NCBI GenBank assembly: GCA_001600415.1
Contig: BCJX01000015.1
Location: 65,382 to 129,381 of the forward strand
From: Pascua guehoae
Taxonomy: Eukaryota; Basidiomycota; Tremellomycetes; Trichosporonales; Trichosporonaceae
Direction of reading: 5' to 3'
DNA length: 64,000 nucleotides
The notes beneath the pieces are model-generated. The model worked only from the letters and a program-made list of their open reading frames with translations. It ran no database searches and was not told the DNA's origin. Below are positions 1 to 10,671 of the stretch, in pieces; positions within the stretch are counted from its first letter, which is position 1; the number at the start of each line of letters is the position of its first letter. Made by a program: the position numbers and the translations under genes.

Positions 1-1096
1 TTTGTTCCGCCACATCACAGGCTGATAGACAGTGCGAGTGATGTGTTCAGCAGTGCCATAGCCCTCCTCTTGCCGAACATCCACTTCAACATTGACGTCG
101 TCGTTGAGTGGCCGTTTGCCATTGTGGTTGAGCTGGCCTGCACTCGTTGGAGCCGTGGAGGGTGTCGTTGTATTGTAGCCCTCCTCTTGCTCAACGTCGA
201 CACTGACATCGTCTTCGAGTGGCCGTTTGCCATTGCGATTGAGCTGGCCCGCAGTGGTCGGGGCTGTGGAGTGGGCGGTTGTACTGTTCGAGCTGGACAA
301 TGAAATGGCGGTGGAGGTTTCAGCTGCAGATGACCCTGCAAGCCGAATGGTGGCGGCGCCCATGGGACCAAGAGCCAGCCCTGCCGGCGGCGGTGGCGGC
401 GCACCACCCGTTTCGCCTGCCTGTGCTGCTGCCTCCTCCATGGTCTTGCACGCCCGCACACTTTCCACATATTTGGCCATCTCGCGACGAGCGGGTCCCA
501 TGTGGCCTTCCATGTACTTATTCGCCTCGTAGCCCATTTCTGTGCGTACGAGGAGGCTGTCGGCAGCAGCGTTGACCATTGTCGAAGCGGCTAATCCCCG
601 CTGGCTAGCCGTGCTTGCCTGCCAGCGGCGGAGGTCGTCGGCAGTGGGCGCTGAGGCCGTCGATCCCCAACGGGGGTTCGGAGCCATTGGGCCACTGGCT
701 GACATGGCCTTCTGGGACAGGTCAATATGACTCTAGGGTGCATTGGATTGCCTGGTTTGCAACAAGTCGACTCACAAGCCCGTTCTTAATCTCCTCGTTT
801 AAGACGGAGTGCAGTGTTGGCCATGGGGGCGGGCCGATAGGTCGACGGGGGTCCGGAACCATGGGAAGACGGGTGCTGGTGCAGTCGACGGATGGTGAGG
901 GGCAAGGAGGTCGGAGTGAGGGGAAATGTGGAAGAGCAGACGGAGCTGCCGATGGCGAGGGGGCTGCCATCGCGGCGCTGCTGGTTGCTTGGGAGGGAGG
1001 ACGGAGGTGGGAGAGTAATGGCGTGGTCGACGGACCCGCAGAAGGTTGATTGAGAGGTGGACGGCGCCCCGACCATGGGTTCGGTGGGTCGTACAT
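1..1096 (-). CDS. Hypothetical protein with tandem 37-residue repeat, 3' end outside window
   Basis: Two exons are read on the minus strand: 1096-776 (107 codons, starting MYDPPNPWSGRRPP) and 711 to beyond base 1. The 64-nt intron 775-712 has a GTGAGT donor and a CCCAG acceptor and keeps phase 0. The first ~105 residues are Pro/Ser-rich. After the splice the protein runs ...NEEIKNGL-KAMSASGPMAPNPRWG. A mildly helical segment around TADDLRRWQASTASQRG follows, then a short poly-proline run and two tandem 37-residue units, each with the core NGKRPL-(E/N)DDV followed by QEEGY. No catalytic motif or membrane segment is visible and I do not recognise the family. The NGKRPL part resembles a basic nuclear-localisation patch, but that is only an inference. 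The frame stays open for 237 codons to the window edge. Confidence 0.6.
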
Positions 1097-2188
1097 GGTG
1101 AGGGATGATGAAGAGTCGAGGTAGGTGTGTGCGATGAAAGAATGAGAGCGTGTATTGATATAGCACGCTGGGGTTTGTCCATCACAAGTGCCATGGCGAC
1201 ATGGTTGGAGTGCCAGGTACAATGGGTCGTACTTTTGTTGTCTATTGTTCCTTTTGGTTTCAGCACCGCAGTGTCGGTGACCACCCTTCCCGTGTCACTC
1301 GGACTCACGCACGTTTGGGTTGGGGGTTGCAAGTGTGGGACAGACAATAGGGTAGTGTAGAGGTGACAGGGTGGGGGTTGGTGTGAAGACAATGTGAACA
1401 AGGAGATTAGATTGAGGGTGCAGGGAAGGCAAGTAAGAGAGACAAAGAGAGTACAGTATATCTAGGAGGCCGGAGGGTGTATGTGCAATGACTATTGTGC
1501 AGTGCAGTGCACGGAGTGTCGGTCAGTCGGCCAAACGCGTGGGGTGGGGGTGGGGGTGGGGACTGGGGGAGGGTCCGTGTGTAGGTAATAATGAACAAAA
1601 CGCGCGACCGCACGCGCGTGGCGTCTGTCAAACCACGTCCATCACACATCACATGCACACACCTGCACATGCATGCATGCATGCATGTAGGCACATTTGG
1701 ACATGCTTATAGGGGACATGTATCATGTATCACATGCAATCACACCCTTGTCAGCCATGCAGCCATGGGGGGGATGTGCATACATGACCTGTTGAAACGT
1801 TGTGACTCAACCTCGCCCTCTGATCATCAAAATGACGTTGGGTGGCTTTTTGCCACCCACCCAAACGGCTTGTGCGGCAGTCACCACCCACCCACCAATC
1901 GCAACCAATGCAAACCCGGAACCCCGCACGACCCACCACCGACAAATATCTATCCAGTTCGCTCAAGATGGGCACATCTAGGTGCAGGCACCAAGAAACA
2001 GTGTCGTGTATACATCCAATAGCATGAAGGTAACGTGCTACAAACACTTGGGAGTGGTCCATGAGGGGGAGTCCGTGAAACGAGGATGGCAAACAACGAG
2101 AGGAGACGGAAACGTGGACGGTACAATCGAGGGTGCTTGCAGAGGTTGGGAGAGGGGCGATTATGTGACTGCCTGGGAAGCACGCTGT
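1097..2188. other. Intergenic, upstream of the partial hypothetical gene
   Basis: No gene is seen. This stretch contains the promoter side of the minus-strand gene starting at 1096 and the 3' flank of the gene ending at 2189. It holds a G-rich tract at about 1540-1573 able to form a G-quadruplex and a short CATG tetranucleotide run at about 1670-1688. Short open frames here have no codon bias or splice logic supporting them. Confidence 0.5.
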
Positions 2189-3103
2189 CTAAATGGCATC
2201 ATTCGACGTGTGACTCGACCAGTACTCGTTGGTCGATGTCGAGGGGCTACTCGAGTCCGACTTGTCGCTCGAAATGGGACGAGCACTCGACTTGGAAACG
2301 CTGTTCGACTTCGACTCACTGCAAGAGGGTTGGGTTAACATCCAGCTTGTTACACACAGGCGGACAACTTACATAAGATGCACATGGTGCTTCTTGGCGG
2401 CCGCAATGTCCATCTTGCCAGGTTTGCGGACACTATATTGGAGTGGCCCAACACGACTCTCCTTGAGGGCCTGGGTGACGACCCAGAGGGCCGCTGGGCC
2501 CATGTCGGCAATGGGGTTCTCGAGGGCGCTGAAACGGACCCATCGCTCCAAATCGTCATCGTCGTCCCCGATCGCCATCTGGCAGGGTTAGTTCAAAATT
2601 CAGGATTCAAGAGGGACTGCACTGTTGCGGATTGCGGGTGTAGGCGTCTCGTTCCTATGTCTCGGGACACGGAGGGGCACGAGCACCATGAAAAGAGGGA
2701 AACAGAAGGGGCCGACGGGTGCACTGACTATACGCAGCTCATCGAGCATGTCACCTTCTCGCCGCTTGCCGTGAAAGTGCACAAAGTTGCAGTAAATCTC
2801 GGCCATCTCCTCGAGGACGATATACGCCGCCCAATCGCCGCCGCCGAGGTCGACGACAGCCATGTCCGGGTACTGGCCAATGGTGAACTCGTCTTCGGGA
2901 CCACATTGCTTCGAATAGCAGTTGGGTCGACTGTGGGCGTCGGTTTCATGATCGCCATGCCGGATAAACGCAATGTCTGCTCGGTCTCCCTCCAGAACGC
3001 GTAGGCGGAGGGCAGTGCTGCCCTTTGTCTTTGTATTGGCCACGACGATGCGAAGGAGGTCGCGGACTTGGGCGTAAGAGTACGGTTCATTCTCGTCTGC
3101 CAT
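2189..3103 (-). CDS. Hypothetical acidic protein, 236 aa, three exons
   Basis: Exons are 3103-2729, 2578-2373 and 2318-2189 (711 nt including TAG). Intron 1 (150 nt) has a GTCAGT donor and a CTAACCCTGCCAG acceptor. Intron 2 (54 nt) has a GTAAGT donor and a TCTTGCAG acceptor. All phases agree. The product starts MADENEPYSYAQVRDLLRIV and has a globular-looking first 125 residues including GQYPDMAVVDLGGGDWAAYI and LEEMAEIYCNFVHFHGKRR. A short acidic run (GDDDDDLERW) and a second folded-looking stretch follow, and the last ~40 residues are a Ser/Lys-rich tail. I do not recognise the family and infer no function. The weak point is the first donor, GTCAGT; a nearby GTATAG donor would put the next exon out of frame. 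Confidence 0.6.
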
Positions 3104-4127
3104 TGTGTCGTAGGTTCAAAGGAGAGGTCGAGGGGAGTGTAAGGTCTCAGTGGAAGCACAAGAAGGACGAGTGAGCGCAACGGTGAGGAGGAGAGAGGGG
3201 GAGTAGACAGGTGAAGCGGAAGCTTGGGAGGGTCAAGGTATCGCGAGGACTCCAAGGGTGGTTTGGCAAAGGAGTGTGCTGGAGTTGGTGTCGACGATGA
3301 TGCTGGTCTATTGTGTGAAGAGAGTGAACAGGAGTGAGCAAGAGTACAACGGTGGCAAGACGAGATTGATGCGATGTAAACCTGATTGCCCAATGTAGAA
3401 CACCAAGGGACCATGGTTGAGTAATTTGCGCCACCACTGTCCCCGAATCTTAGTTTGCGCATGCACCCCCCCCGCATGGGCGTGTCTGCTGCTGATCTGC
3501 CGAGCTCCAGCATTCATTCATGCATACTTGACCTGGATCATGGGATCTTCCGCAGATCGAGTTGCACCCTTCCATGTCCTTTCCATAGAGTACCATCCCT
3601 CAATCCCTGTGTGTGTGTGTGAGCTGCGGAGGACGCAGAGGACCGGGTACCGGGGACCGGGGACCATGGCTCAGTGCCATGCCGAAAAGCTGGAACAACT
3701 CCATGCCTTGCTTATCCCGTTCTTCTCAAGTGTGCAGAGCTGCTGTACAGTGCCAATGGAAACCATGATTCAAACCCCGTCGACAGGGTAGGGCAAAGAG
3801 TCTTTTGGGCAGCTGGCAGAGGGAGGAAGAGCGGGGTGGCTTTGGGTGGCTTTGGGTGGCTTTTGGCAGGGTTGGGTGGCATGGCACATGGCTCTTTGGC
3901 TTTGTGGCCAAGCAAAGGCCAAACAGAAAAGAGACGCCTCTTTCCGTCACAGTGCGCCATGCGCCGCCACTGTCCCTGTCATCAAACTGATCAAACTGAA
4001 AAGCTACAACACTGCAGTGTGCAGCTCCGCTGGATCAAGAATTCATACGGCATGAGCTACATCGAGCTACATCATACAGTCAAACTGGCCAACTCTGAAT
4101 ACACCTCGCTAATGTCCGGCATCCTCG
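3104..4127. other. Intergenic
   Basis: No gene is seen between the start of the 236-aa gene and the 3' end of the proline-rich gene. It contains short direct repeats: GGACCGGG-type units near 3645-3665 and three TTTGGGTGGC units at about 3838-3870. Confidence 0.45.
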
Positions 4128-6282
4128 TCACTTCCTTTTTCCACACTCATCGCAGGTCGGGCAGAGGTGGGCCGGACGAGCGGATGCGTAGACATACCCA
4201 TATGGTGCAGGAGGGCAGTCTTCCACAAAGGTGCTGCAAACGCGGCAGCGGGGGCACATGTGGGCGGGCACGTATACGTATCCTGCCGCGGGTGCATAGA
4301 GGCCGGAGACGTGGTTGCTGCCCCCAGACGCCGGCGGTGTCGGAAGGGGGCGAGGGGTGTCCATGATGTTGTGAACCCTGTTGTTCTCCGACGATGGTGG
4401 GGTTGGGAGTGGGCGAGGCGAGGCGTGGGGCGTGTCGGGTAGCAGGATGAAGCTGATGCTGCTACCGGTCATCGACGACGCCGGGCTCGGGCTGAAGCGG
4501 GGGGGTGGCGTAGGGCTGGAAGGTGTCTCAAGAGTGGGCGCCGAGAGTGGGTTAGGAGAGCTCGGGAGCGATGGCAGGTCCCTGTTGAGATCCCAAGACG
4601 CCGGACGTGGTGTGGTGCCAACGACTGCGATGGTCGAGTACGCTGGCGAGGGCGGGCAGAACGCAGCTGGGTTGAGATCACAAGACGAGCCAACGACTGC
4701 GATGGTCGAGTACATAGGCGAGGGAGGGCATGCAATCTCGACAGGCGCCTGCTGGGTCTGTGTGGGGAGAGGAGGCTGTGCTCCAGGGAGACGTGGCGAG
4801 TTGGGCGGCGCCATAGCGGCCTTGGACGCGCATGGCCAAGTTGGAGAGGGGGGCGGAGTCAGGAGGGCGTTCTGCGAGCCAGGCACTGGCGGGGACTGGG
4901 GAACAGCAATGGTAGCGGAGATGTTGGACGGCGTGGGCGGCGACCAATCCGGCTGCGTGTGGAGAGTGGCCTCGGCGCCCGGCGGCGATGGTGAGGGAGG
5001 CGCGGCAACAAAGGACCTCGGAGTGACTGGCGTGGATACCGGCGGCGTGGGGAGAGGCCGCGTGGCACCAGGAGGAGATGGCGAGGGAGGCACGGTGTGG
5101 CAGGGGGGGGCCGGCGGCGTGGGGAGAGGACGGGGCAATGCGACAGAAGGGTCACTGTGACCCAGGGAGCTGGGAACGCTGTGGGGTGGCGTGTACAACG
5201 AGGGTGCCGACTTGGGGAGGTTGGCAGTCGTCAGGTTGGCAGGCGGGGAAGGGAGGTTCGCAGCCGGGTGGGTAGGCGGGGTGGGGAGGTTGGGAGTCGG
5301 GTTGGCAGGCGGGGTGGGGAGGTTGGGACGAGGGGGAATGGACGGCTGGCAGCCCGTGGTGGGCGGGCGCGGGAGGGGCTTGGGGTGCCGAGCAGGCTTG
5401 TTCGTCTTCATACCAAACATGCACTTTGCCTTGTCCTTTAGTTTGTTCGCGGCCGACTCCAACTTTGAAATGTTGACGCTAGTCGGGGCGCGGCCGGGGC
5501 GCGGCGGGTAAACCGTGGTCTCGACTTCTACCGTGGACTGGACCATGGACTTGACCGAGGTCGTGGTCTTGACCGTCTTTGGCCGGTTGGCGGGGATAAG
5601 GGGGACCTGGACGGCGGGCACCTGAACGGCGGGCACCTGAACGGCGGGCATCTGGAAGGCGGCCACCTGGACCGCGGGCTGCACTTGGGCATGGCCGTGG
5701 TGGGGAGGGACGTGGTGGGCGTGGTTGTATTTGTGAATGTGGGCGGCTGGTGCAGCTGGCGCAGCCGGGGCGGGCGGTTGTGAAGCTACCTGCAGAGCGC
5801 CAGGCTCATTCTCGAGGACTGACTGGTCAGCTACTGGGCAAAAATGAGAAGGTAAGGGATGGCGACAGGGTGACTACTGGACGAGCTGGAAGAAGACTAT
5901 GAATGGGGAGGAACTATACGAGCAAAGTGACGACTGGACGAGCTGGAAGCAGACTACTATATGGGGAGGAGCTAAACGAGCAAGTTGACTACAGAGTGTG
6001 GTAGGGTGGCAAACTCAACTCACACGATGTCATCGTCCTCTGGAAGGCCAAGACCTCCTGAACCGCGTCCCGGTTCAAGTGTATCGCCCGGTCGTTGGCG
6101 AGGATCATCTTGCTCAGTTCGAGGAAAGCGCTGGCGTACTTTCGCCCCTTTTCGGGGGGGATCCCCCCACACACCACCTGATAGGACTGGAGGTAGTCCT
6201 GCGCGTGGGTTTGCGAGAAACATTCCAGCCTGTGCTGGAGGAGCACGGGAGGGATGGGGATGAGGGTGGGGCTGAACGACAT
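4128..6282 (-). CDS. Large proline-rich protein with conserved-looking N-terminal domain and Cys-rich tail
   Basis: Two exons, 6282-6024 and 5833-4128, give a 654-aa product. The 190-nt intron has a GTGAGT donor and a TTTTTGCCCAG acceptor, and the split codon forms TTA. Residues 1-86 (starting MSFSPTLIPIPPVLLQHRLE) look globular and helical. From about residue 90 the chain is disordered: His/Ala-rich, then repeated PAVQV units, a short Lys-rich segment (KLKDKAKCMFGMKTNK), then about 400 residues built of LPTPP, PPSPSPPGA and PSPxYSTIAVVG repeats. The last ~45 residues carry two CPxC clusters (MCPRCRVC and LCPTCDECGKRK), which could form a zinc-binding knuckle. The PTPP repeats could be SH3 or WW ligands, by analogy with other proline-rich scaffolds. 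No enzyme motif is visible and the function is unknown. Confidence 0.65.
5871..5985. repeat. Intronic tandem duplication, two ~57-nt units
   Basis: Within the intron of the proline-rich gene, 5871-5927 and 5928-5985 are imperfect copies of one unit sharing ACTGGACGAGCTGGAAG, then ACTAT, then ATGGGGAGGA, then ACGAGCAA. A third copy seems to start at 5986 (TGACTAC) and stops. The duplication explains why this intron is long for this genome. Confidence 0.7.
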
Positions 6283-6945
6283 ATTGAAAGCTTGCCTTGG
6301 GGCTCGGTTTCAATAGTGGAAATGACTGAAGAGAACTGAACGACGTGCGAGTGGGGCTGTTTATAACGCAGGTGCGCGGCGGCCAGGCTGCAGGCTACAG
6401 ACTGCAGGCTGCTGGGTGAGCTCGAAGTGCTCGATGGACGCTGCGGCGTTTTGCAAAGGCCGACGTTCGTGGCACTCTGAGGGACGCGAGGGCAGAGTCG
6501 TCGCGTGATCGCGAGCTAGACGCTAACGATAGACACGGGTGTACATTTCCGACTCTCCTCCCAGTTAGAATCGCTGTCAACAGTGAGTGTGTCGCTTATC
6601 TCGGCTGTTGGAGCGATCGTATTGGCCAAATTCACCACACTTTCGTCTCTGTACCTCTACGAGGGCTGCAGTGGGGCTCCCCCACGCGCCCGAGGTGTAG
6701 GGTGAGATGAGGAGCTGCATGAGCCGTGGAGCAGGTTGGCAGGTGACGGGAGACGGGTGGAGGCGAACGGTGTGCAGGCTCACAATGCCTCATAACAAGT
6801 GCGTAGTAGTCAGATAGGTAATTATTGTCACCCCACTTTCAGTCACTCCAACGGCTGATCCTCGCCCACTGCAAAAGCCGCCTTCGAGTCTCGCCGAGTG
6901 TGCGAATCCGCGTAGTGATCCTCACGCGACCGAGACCTCGAGTGG
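6283..6945. other. Intergenic
   Basis: Promoter region of the proline-rich gene (start 6282) and 3' flank of the F-box-like gene. No further gene or RNA was recognised. Confidence 0.45.
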
Positions 6946-8096
6946 TCACTTCCAATCCCGGCGAGCGAAGAAGTCCGACTCGTGACAGTGGTCCACCTCG
7001 AGCGCAAAGTCGTCTGGAGGTAGCGTATGGCGATACTCGTCGAGTGTGCAGAACGTGAGGCACTGAGAAACAGTCTCCGCGATGCGTGTTCGATCCTGCA
7101 CGCGCGACCCAGTCTTGATGTTGACAAGAGCCCTTTCGAGGATCGACTTGAGCTGCACGTTGGTCCGCCCCTCCTCAGCTGGCAATCCAAACAGCTTGGG
7201 GTCGGCGATGTGCATGTCGACAAACGTAAACTGAGGGGGGTCAATGTACGTCTCAGTTCCATCAAAGGCCATGCATGCGCAGAGCTATAACCTACCTTGA
7301 TGTCAGGAATCGTAATGGCCATAACTGGAAGAATGCGCCACAGGATGCCAAGTTCCTGTGGGTGCTGGGGGCGACGCGTGAGGGATCCAGGCGGCATGGC
7401 CGAGCCGTAAGGCCGCTTCGTAGGCGGAGTGAGGATAAACACGACGTGTCGCAGGCTGTGCGGCCAGGGTGAGGTACCGAGCTCGGCATCGCTCTGGATG
7501 TCTTCGAGTTGGTGGTCCTGAATATGGAAGACCATCTTCTCAACGCCATGCATGACGGGGCCCATTGGGATGGTCCGGCTGAGTCCAGGGTGGTCAATTC
7601 TCGGTGAGTCCAGCGTAACAAAGAAGATGACGACCTTGGCTGCAACGTCGCTCGCCCATGCCATGCCGTCGTTGCCGGCCCCTCTGTGACGCAGGGTGTG
7701 ACCGTTGACAAGTCCGCGGAAAGCGTCAAACGTAAAGTCGGCGTCCACATCGTGCGGGGGTATCTGCCACAGATCGGTGTCCAACACACGGACCAGTTGC
7801 AGATGCTCTTTGTATTTCGCCTGTGCGTCATCCGCTTTGTTCCACTCCTGATTCAGGCCTGGAAGGCCTGGAATTGCCATTATTCCGTGCGCGTCCTCAA
7901 AGCAAGTGCCCCAAAAGATTTCTTCGTTCTCCTCAAAGCGGAAAAGAACGTGGTGTGCCAGGAGGGCGTCGGCACGGCGCTTGAATACCTTTGACACCCG
8001 GCGGAGAGCCCAAAGTGCCTCTCGGTCGGCAAAGACGAAGACGGAGTCGATAATGTGCAGGTAAAACACCGCGTCGATGGTCTTTGCGTGCTCCAT
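6946..8096 (-). CDS. F-box-like protein
   Basis: Exons 8096-7296 and 7230-6946 encode 361 aa. The 65-nt intron has a GTAGGT donor, an ATTGAC branch-like site and a CCCCCTCAG acceptor, phase 0. I chose the ATG at 8096 because the protein then begins directly with the domain (MEHAKTIDAVFYLHIIDSV). A non-ATG open stretch lies further upstream. Residues ~8-50 (FYLHIIDSVFVFADREALW, then ALRRVSKVFKRRADALL) match the helix pattern of the degenerate F-box-like family that, as far as I know, is expanded in Trichosporonales. The rest has no leucine-rich or Kelch repeats that I can see. If it is a true F-box protein it would bind Skp1 in an SCF ubiquitin ligase, but the motif is weak, so this is family-level inference only. 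Confidence 0.65.
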
Positions 8097-8471
8097 TGTT
8101 ACGCTCGGGCGAGAAGACGCGGTCAAGAGAAGAAAATGGAGTAGATGATATTGTGCGAACAATATGTGGCAGTCAAGCAGATAAACGGGCAGCTGAGAGC
8201 CATGAAGAAAACGCTAGTTTAGCTGCCTTTTTAGTTGTTGGGGCTGGATGGGAACCAACAGCTGACTCCTCCGTGTGGACCAATTGCCTCTCGCGGTGGC
8301 TTTACGTCATAGAAAATAGACACAAATATCCGCTGAAATTGCCGTGCCGCCGGTGGCTTCTCTCGCATGCGTCGACTTCGATTCTGTTTGGTCTGCAGTG
8401 CTGCGCTTCTGCCCACTTGGGGCCGAGGACCGAGCGCGGGCGCCAACACGTTGAGGGGACAAAAAGGTAGA
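8097..8471. other. Intergenic between F-box-like gene and tRNA-Ser
   Basis: Upstream region of the F-box-like gene and 3' flank of the minus-strand tRNA. No open frame with support was seen. Confidence 0.4.
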
Positions 8472-8552
8472 CGACAACGACATGATTCGAACATGTGCTC
8501 CCGAAGGAAGTTGATTTCGAGTCAACCGCGTTAACCACTCCGCCACGTTGCC
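8472..8552 (-). tRNA. tRNA-Ser (anticodon CGA), intronless
   Basis: The minus strand folds as a class II tRNA. The acceptor stem is GGCAACG at 8552-8546 paired with CGTTGTC at 8479-8473, with one G-T pair, and the discriminator G is at 8472. A D-arm with GTGGTTAACG follows. The anticodon stem GTTGA/TCAAC closes the loop CTCGAAA, giving anticodon CGA, which reads UCG. The variable arm is long (CTTCCTTCGGGAGCAC), as expected for serine. The T-arm contains TTCGAAT. The gene is 81 nt without CCA and has no anticodon-loop intron. UCG is a frequent Ser codon in the genes of this window, so the gene fits the codon use. Confidence 0.92.
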
Positions 8553-8680
8553 TTCACCTGGTTTTACGTTCTCTGTGCGACTGAGTACTGACTCAAACAA
8601 CACTTGCATTGACATTTCGTTCTTGGCGGTATTTCTGGGACTTTTCTGTGTCCCACAAGTAGGTTTCTTCTTGGCCTGGG
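8553..8680. other. Spacer between tRNA-Ser and MITE
   Basis: Short stretch without a recognised gene. On the minus strand a frame containing GQEETYLWDTEKSQKYRQ is open here and runs up to the MITE edge. It could be the displaced 3' end of the decayed gene on the other side of the element. Confidence 0.3.
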
Positions 8681-8930
8681 TACTGTAAAACCGCCATAAA
8701 CAGGAATTTTATCTGTAAACCCCACTTAGTGGGGTACAGGATTCTGCGTCTGTGACCTGTGACAGGACCGGACAAGGGTAGATTTTGGCCAAAATTCGGG
8801 CAGATTGAGACGATTTGGATAGTAATAACTGCCCAAACAACAGGACTCTGTGTTCTGTGACACTGTGACAGGACTGGATTTTTGCCTTGTGACGTGTGAC
8901 AGCAGTCCTGTTTATGGCGGTTTTACAGTA
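8681..8930. mobile_element. MITE with 23-bp perfect terminal inverted repeats and TA target duplication
   Basis: The 246-bp element at 8683-8928 begins CTGTAAAACCGCC and ends in the exact reverse complement. The terminal repeats are 8683-8705 and 8906-8928, identical over 23 bp. TA dinucleotides flank both ends (8681-8682, 8929-8930), as expected for Tc1/mariner or pogo-type insertion. There is no transposase frame, so it is non-autonomous. Inside are a 7-bp hairpin (CCCCACT/AGTGGGG, about 8720-8734) and several copies of a CTGTGACAGGAC-like word. The perfect repeats suggest a fairly recent insertion. Confidence 0.85.
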
Positions 8931-10671
8931 TGACACTATTGGAGGTGCTCACAAGAATGAAATACATGGAGTCTCGGGAGCGGGAGCCACTACAAGAAAC
9001 CAGATACTGAATGTCGGCCTCGTCCTCGACATGGCACGGCGCGCACCGTAGCGATCCGAGGACCGGCCGCGGGTGCCAGTTGCCGTGTGCGTCCTTGTTG
9101 CCGCAGTCGTAGCACTCGCCTTTTTCGCGGTACTCCGTTGACCAGTACCGCGCCTTGCGGGAGCACGGCAGGAGCCTGCCACACCCGACCGGTGGTGACG
9201 CTCTTGCCTGCGCTTGCTGTCGAGTCTGCGGCGTCGTCTTCTTCTAGCTGCGCCCCTTCGTACGTTTCTATCCGCTTCTTGCAGCTCTTGATGCGCCTGT
9301 TACCGCGGTTGCACTTACCGCAGACCTGTCGCTCGCGGCCGGACGTAAGGCGGATTGTGCAGTCCTTGTAGCGATCGGGCAGAAGGAATCGCCCTGCGGC
9401 CTCTGCGCGCTCATCAGCGTCTTGCTGCGCAGCGCGACGTTCGCGTTGCTCTTCCTCAAACATCGTTTCCATGCGTGCCAGGCGCGCGCGTTTAGCTCTT
9501 CGATGAGCTCGGGGCAGTCTGCCACTGCTTGGCCACGGCTGACGCCGTTGTTGCGCCAGTTGTGCGCGAGCTCCTCCGTCGGCTCGAACTCGGGGAGAAC
9601 GACGGGCACCATCAGCCCTCCCCGGGCAAGCTTGTCCGCCAGCAGCTGCATTGACTCGTGCATCGCCTTGAGGAACGCCACGAGCGTGGTATAGTTCCAG
9701 CTCTTGGGCACCAGGTTGGTCAGCCAGTTCTCGAACGCGCGGTTGTCGCCGTCGCCGCCGCGGATCTTGCCTGGCAGGCCGTGCATCTTGTGGGCAAGGT
9801 ACGACGCGTGGCATGGGTGCCTCGACAGCCCGCCGGGCCGCCGTGGGCGTGTGGGAGGTGGCCGTGTGCTGCGAGTCGGGCGCTTAATCGTCGTCGCACT
9901 CCTCCTCGAAGTGATGGCGCACGTAGCAGCACAGCCGCGCGAGCTGCTCGGTCGTCGTCGCGCCGTCAAACCAAAGTGTGGCAACGCCATCGGCGTTGAG
10001 CACGAGCGGGGGCGCGGTAGGAAATCTGGCATCAGCTCTCCGTTCGCTTGGCGCCCAGCCGTAGCCCGCAATGACCGCACCAATGTCAGGCTACGGCAGA
10101 GGTGCGACGAAAGCCTGCAAATCGTCGTCGCCATCGAGCGCCTTGCGGAACGCGGTCAGATCCGTGATGTACCTCTTGCGCTGCTCGTCGTCGGTGACTG
10201 CATCGCGGCTTCCCGACGTTGACTGTAGAGCGGCGAGCCCGTTGAGCAGGCCGGCAATTGGCACGCGGTGCTCATTCCTGCCTGTGCCATGAGCATGGCC
10301 AGGATGTGCAGCTGGAGCACCTCATCCACGCCGCCAAACTTGCCGGCGTTCCACAGCCAGGAGACGTGCTGCAGATTGTCGCGGACGTTCCGCGGCAGCA
10401 GAGAAACGCCGCCGTCCTCGAGCTCGTGGATCTGGTCGAGTAGGTCCACGGACGGAGTCATCGCCCTGCAGCGGTCCAGGAAGTTTGCCTTGTGCTGGGC
10501 CTGGGCGGGTACCGATGACCGCTTATCGAGCAGGTCGTCGGTGGGGCACAAGGGTTTGCCCCCCTTCAGCCAGCTGGCCAGTTGTTTGCGCAGCTCGGCC
10601 TTCCCGAATGTGCGATAGTCGAGTGGGCAATCCCCAGCGTCGCCGCGCCCATGCCGACTGGAGGGATGCAA
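8931..10671 (-). pseudogene. Decayed gene with frameshifts and stops, C-terminal Cys-rich region
   Basis: Coding-like sequence with the local codon bias runs from 10671 down to the MITE but changes frame repeatedly. Blocks in order: GKAELRKQLASWLKGGKPL to MLMAQAG (to about 10276); a one-base shift into NEHRVPIAGLLNGLAALQS; an in-frame TAG after FVAPLP (about 10092) and a TAA after HHFEEECDDD (about 9885); a new frame with HASYLAHKMHGLPGK and NWLTNLVPKSWNYTTLVAFL; a two-base shift in a GC repeat near 9485 into METMFEEEQRERRAAQQ and VCGKCNRGNRRIKSCKK; and a one-base shift near 9185 into CSRKARYWSTEYREKGECYD and LRCAPCHVEDEADI. The paired CxxC motifs suggest a zinc-binding tail. The last frame reads straight into the MITE terminal repeat, where it stops. 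It may be a dead host gene or mobile-element ORF. Sequencing error is unlikely, since neighbouring genes are intact. Confidence 0.65.
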
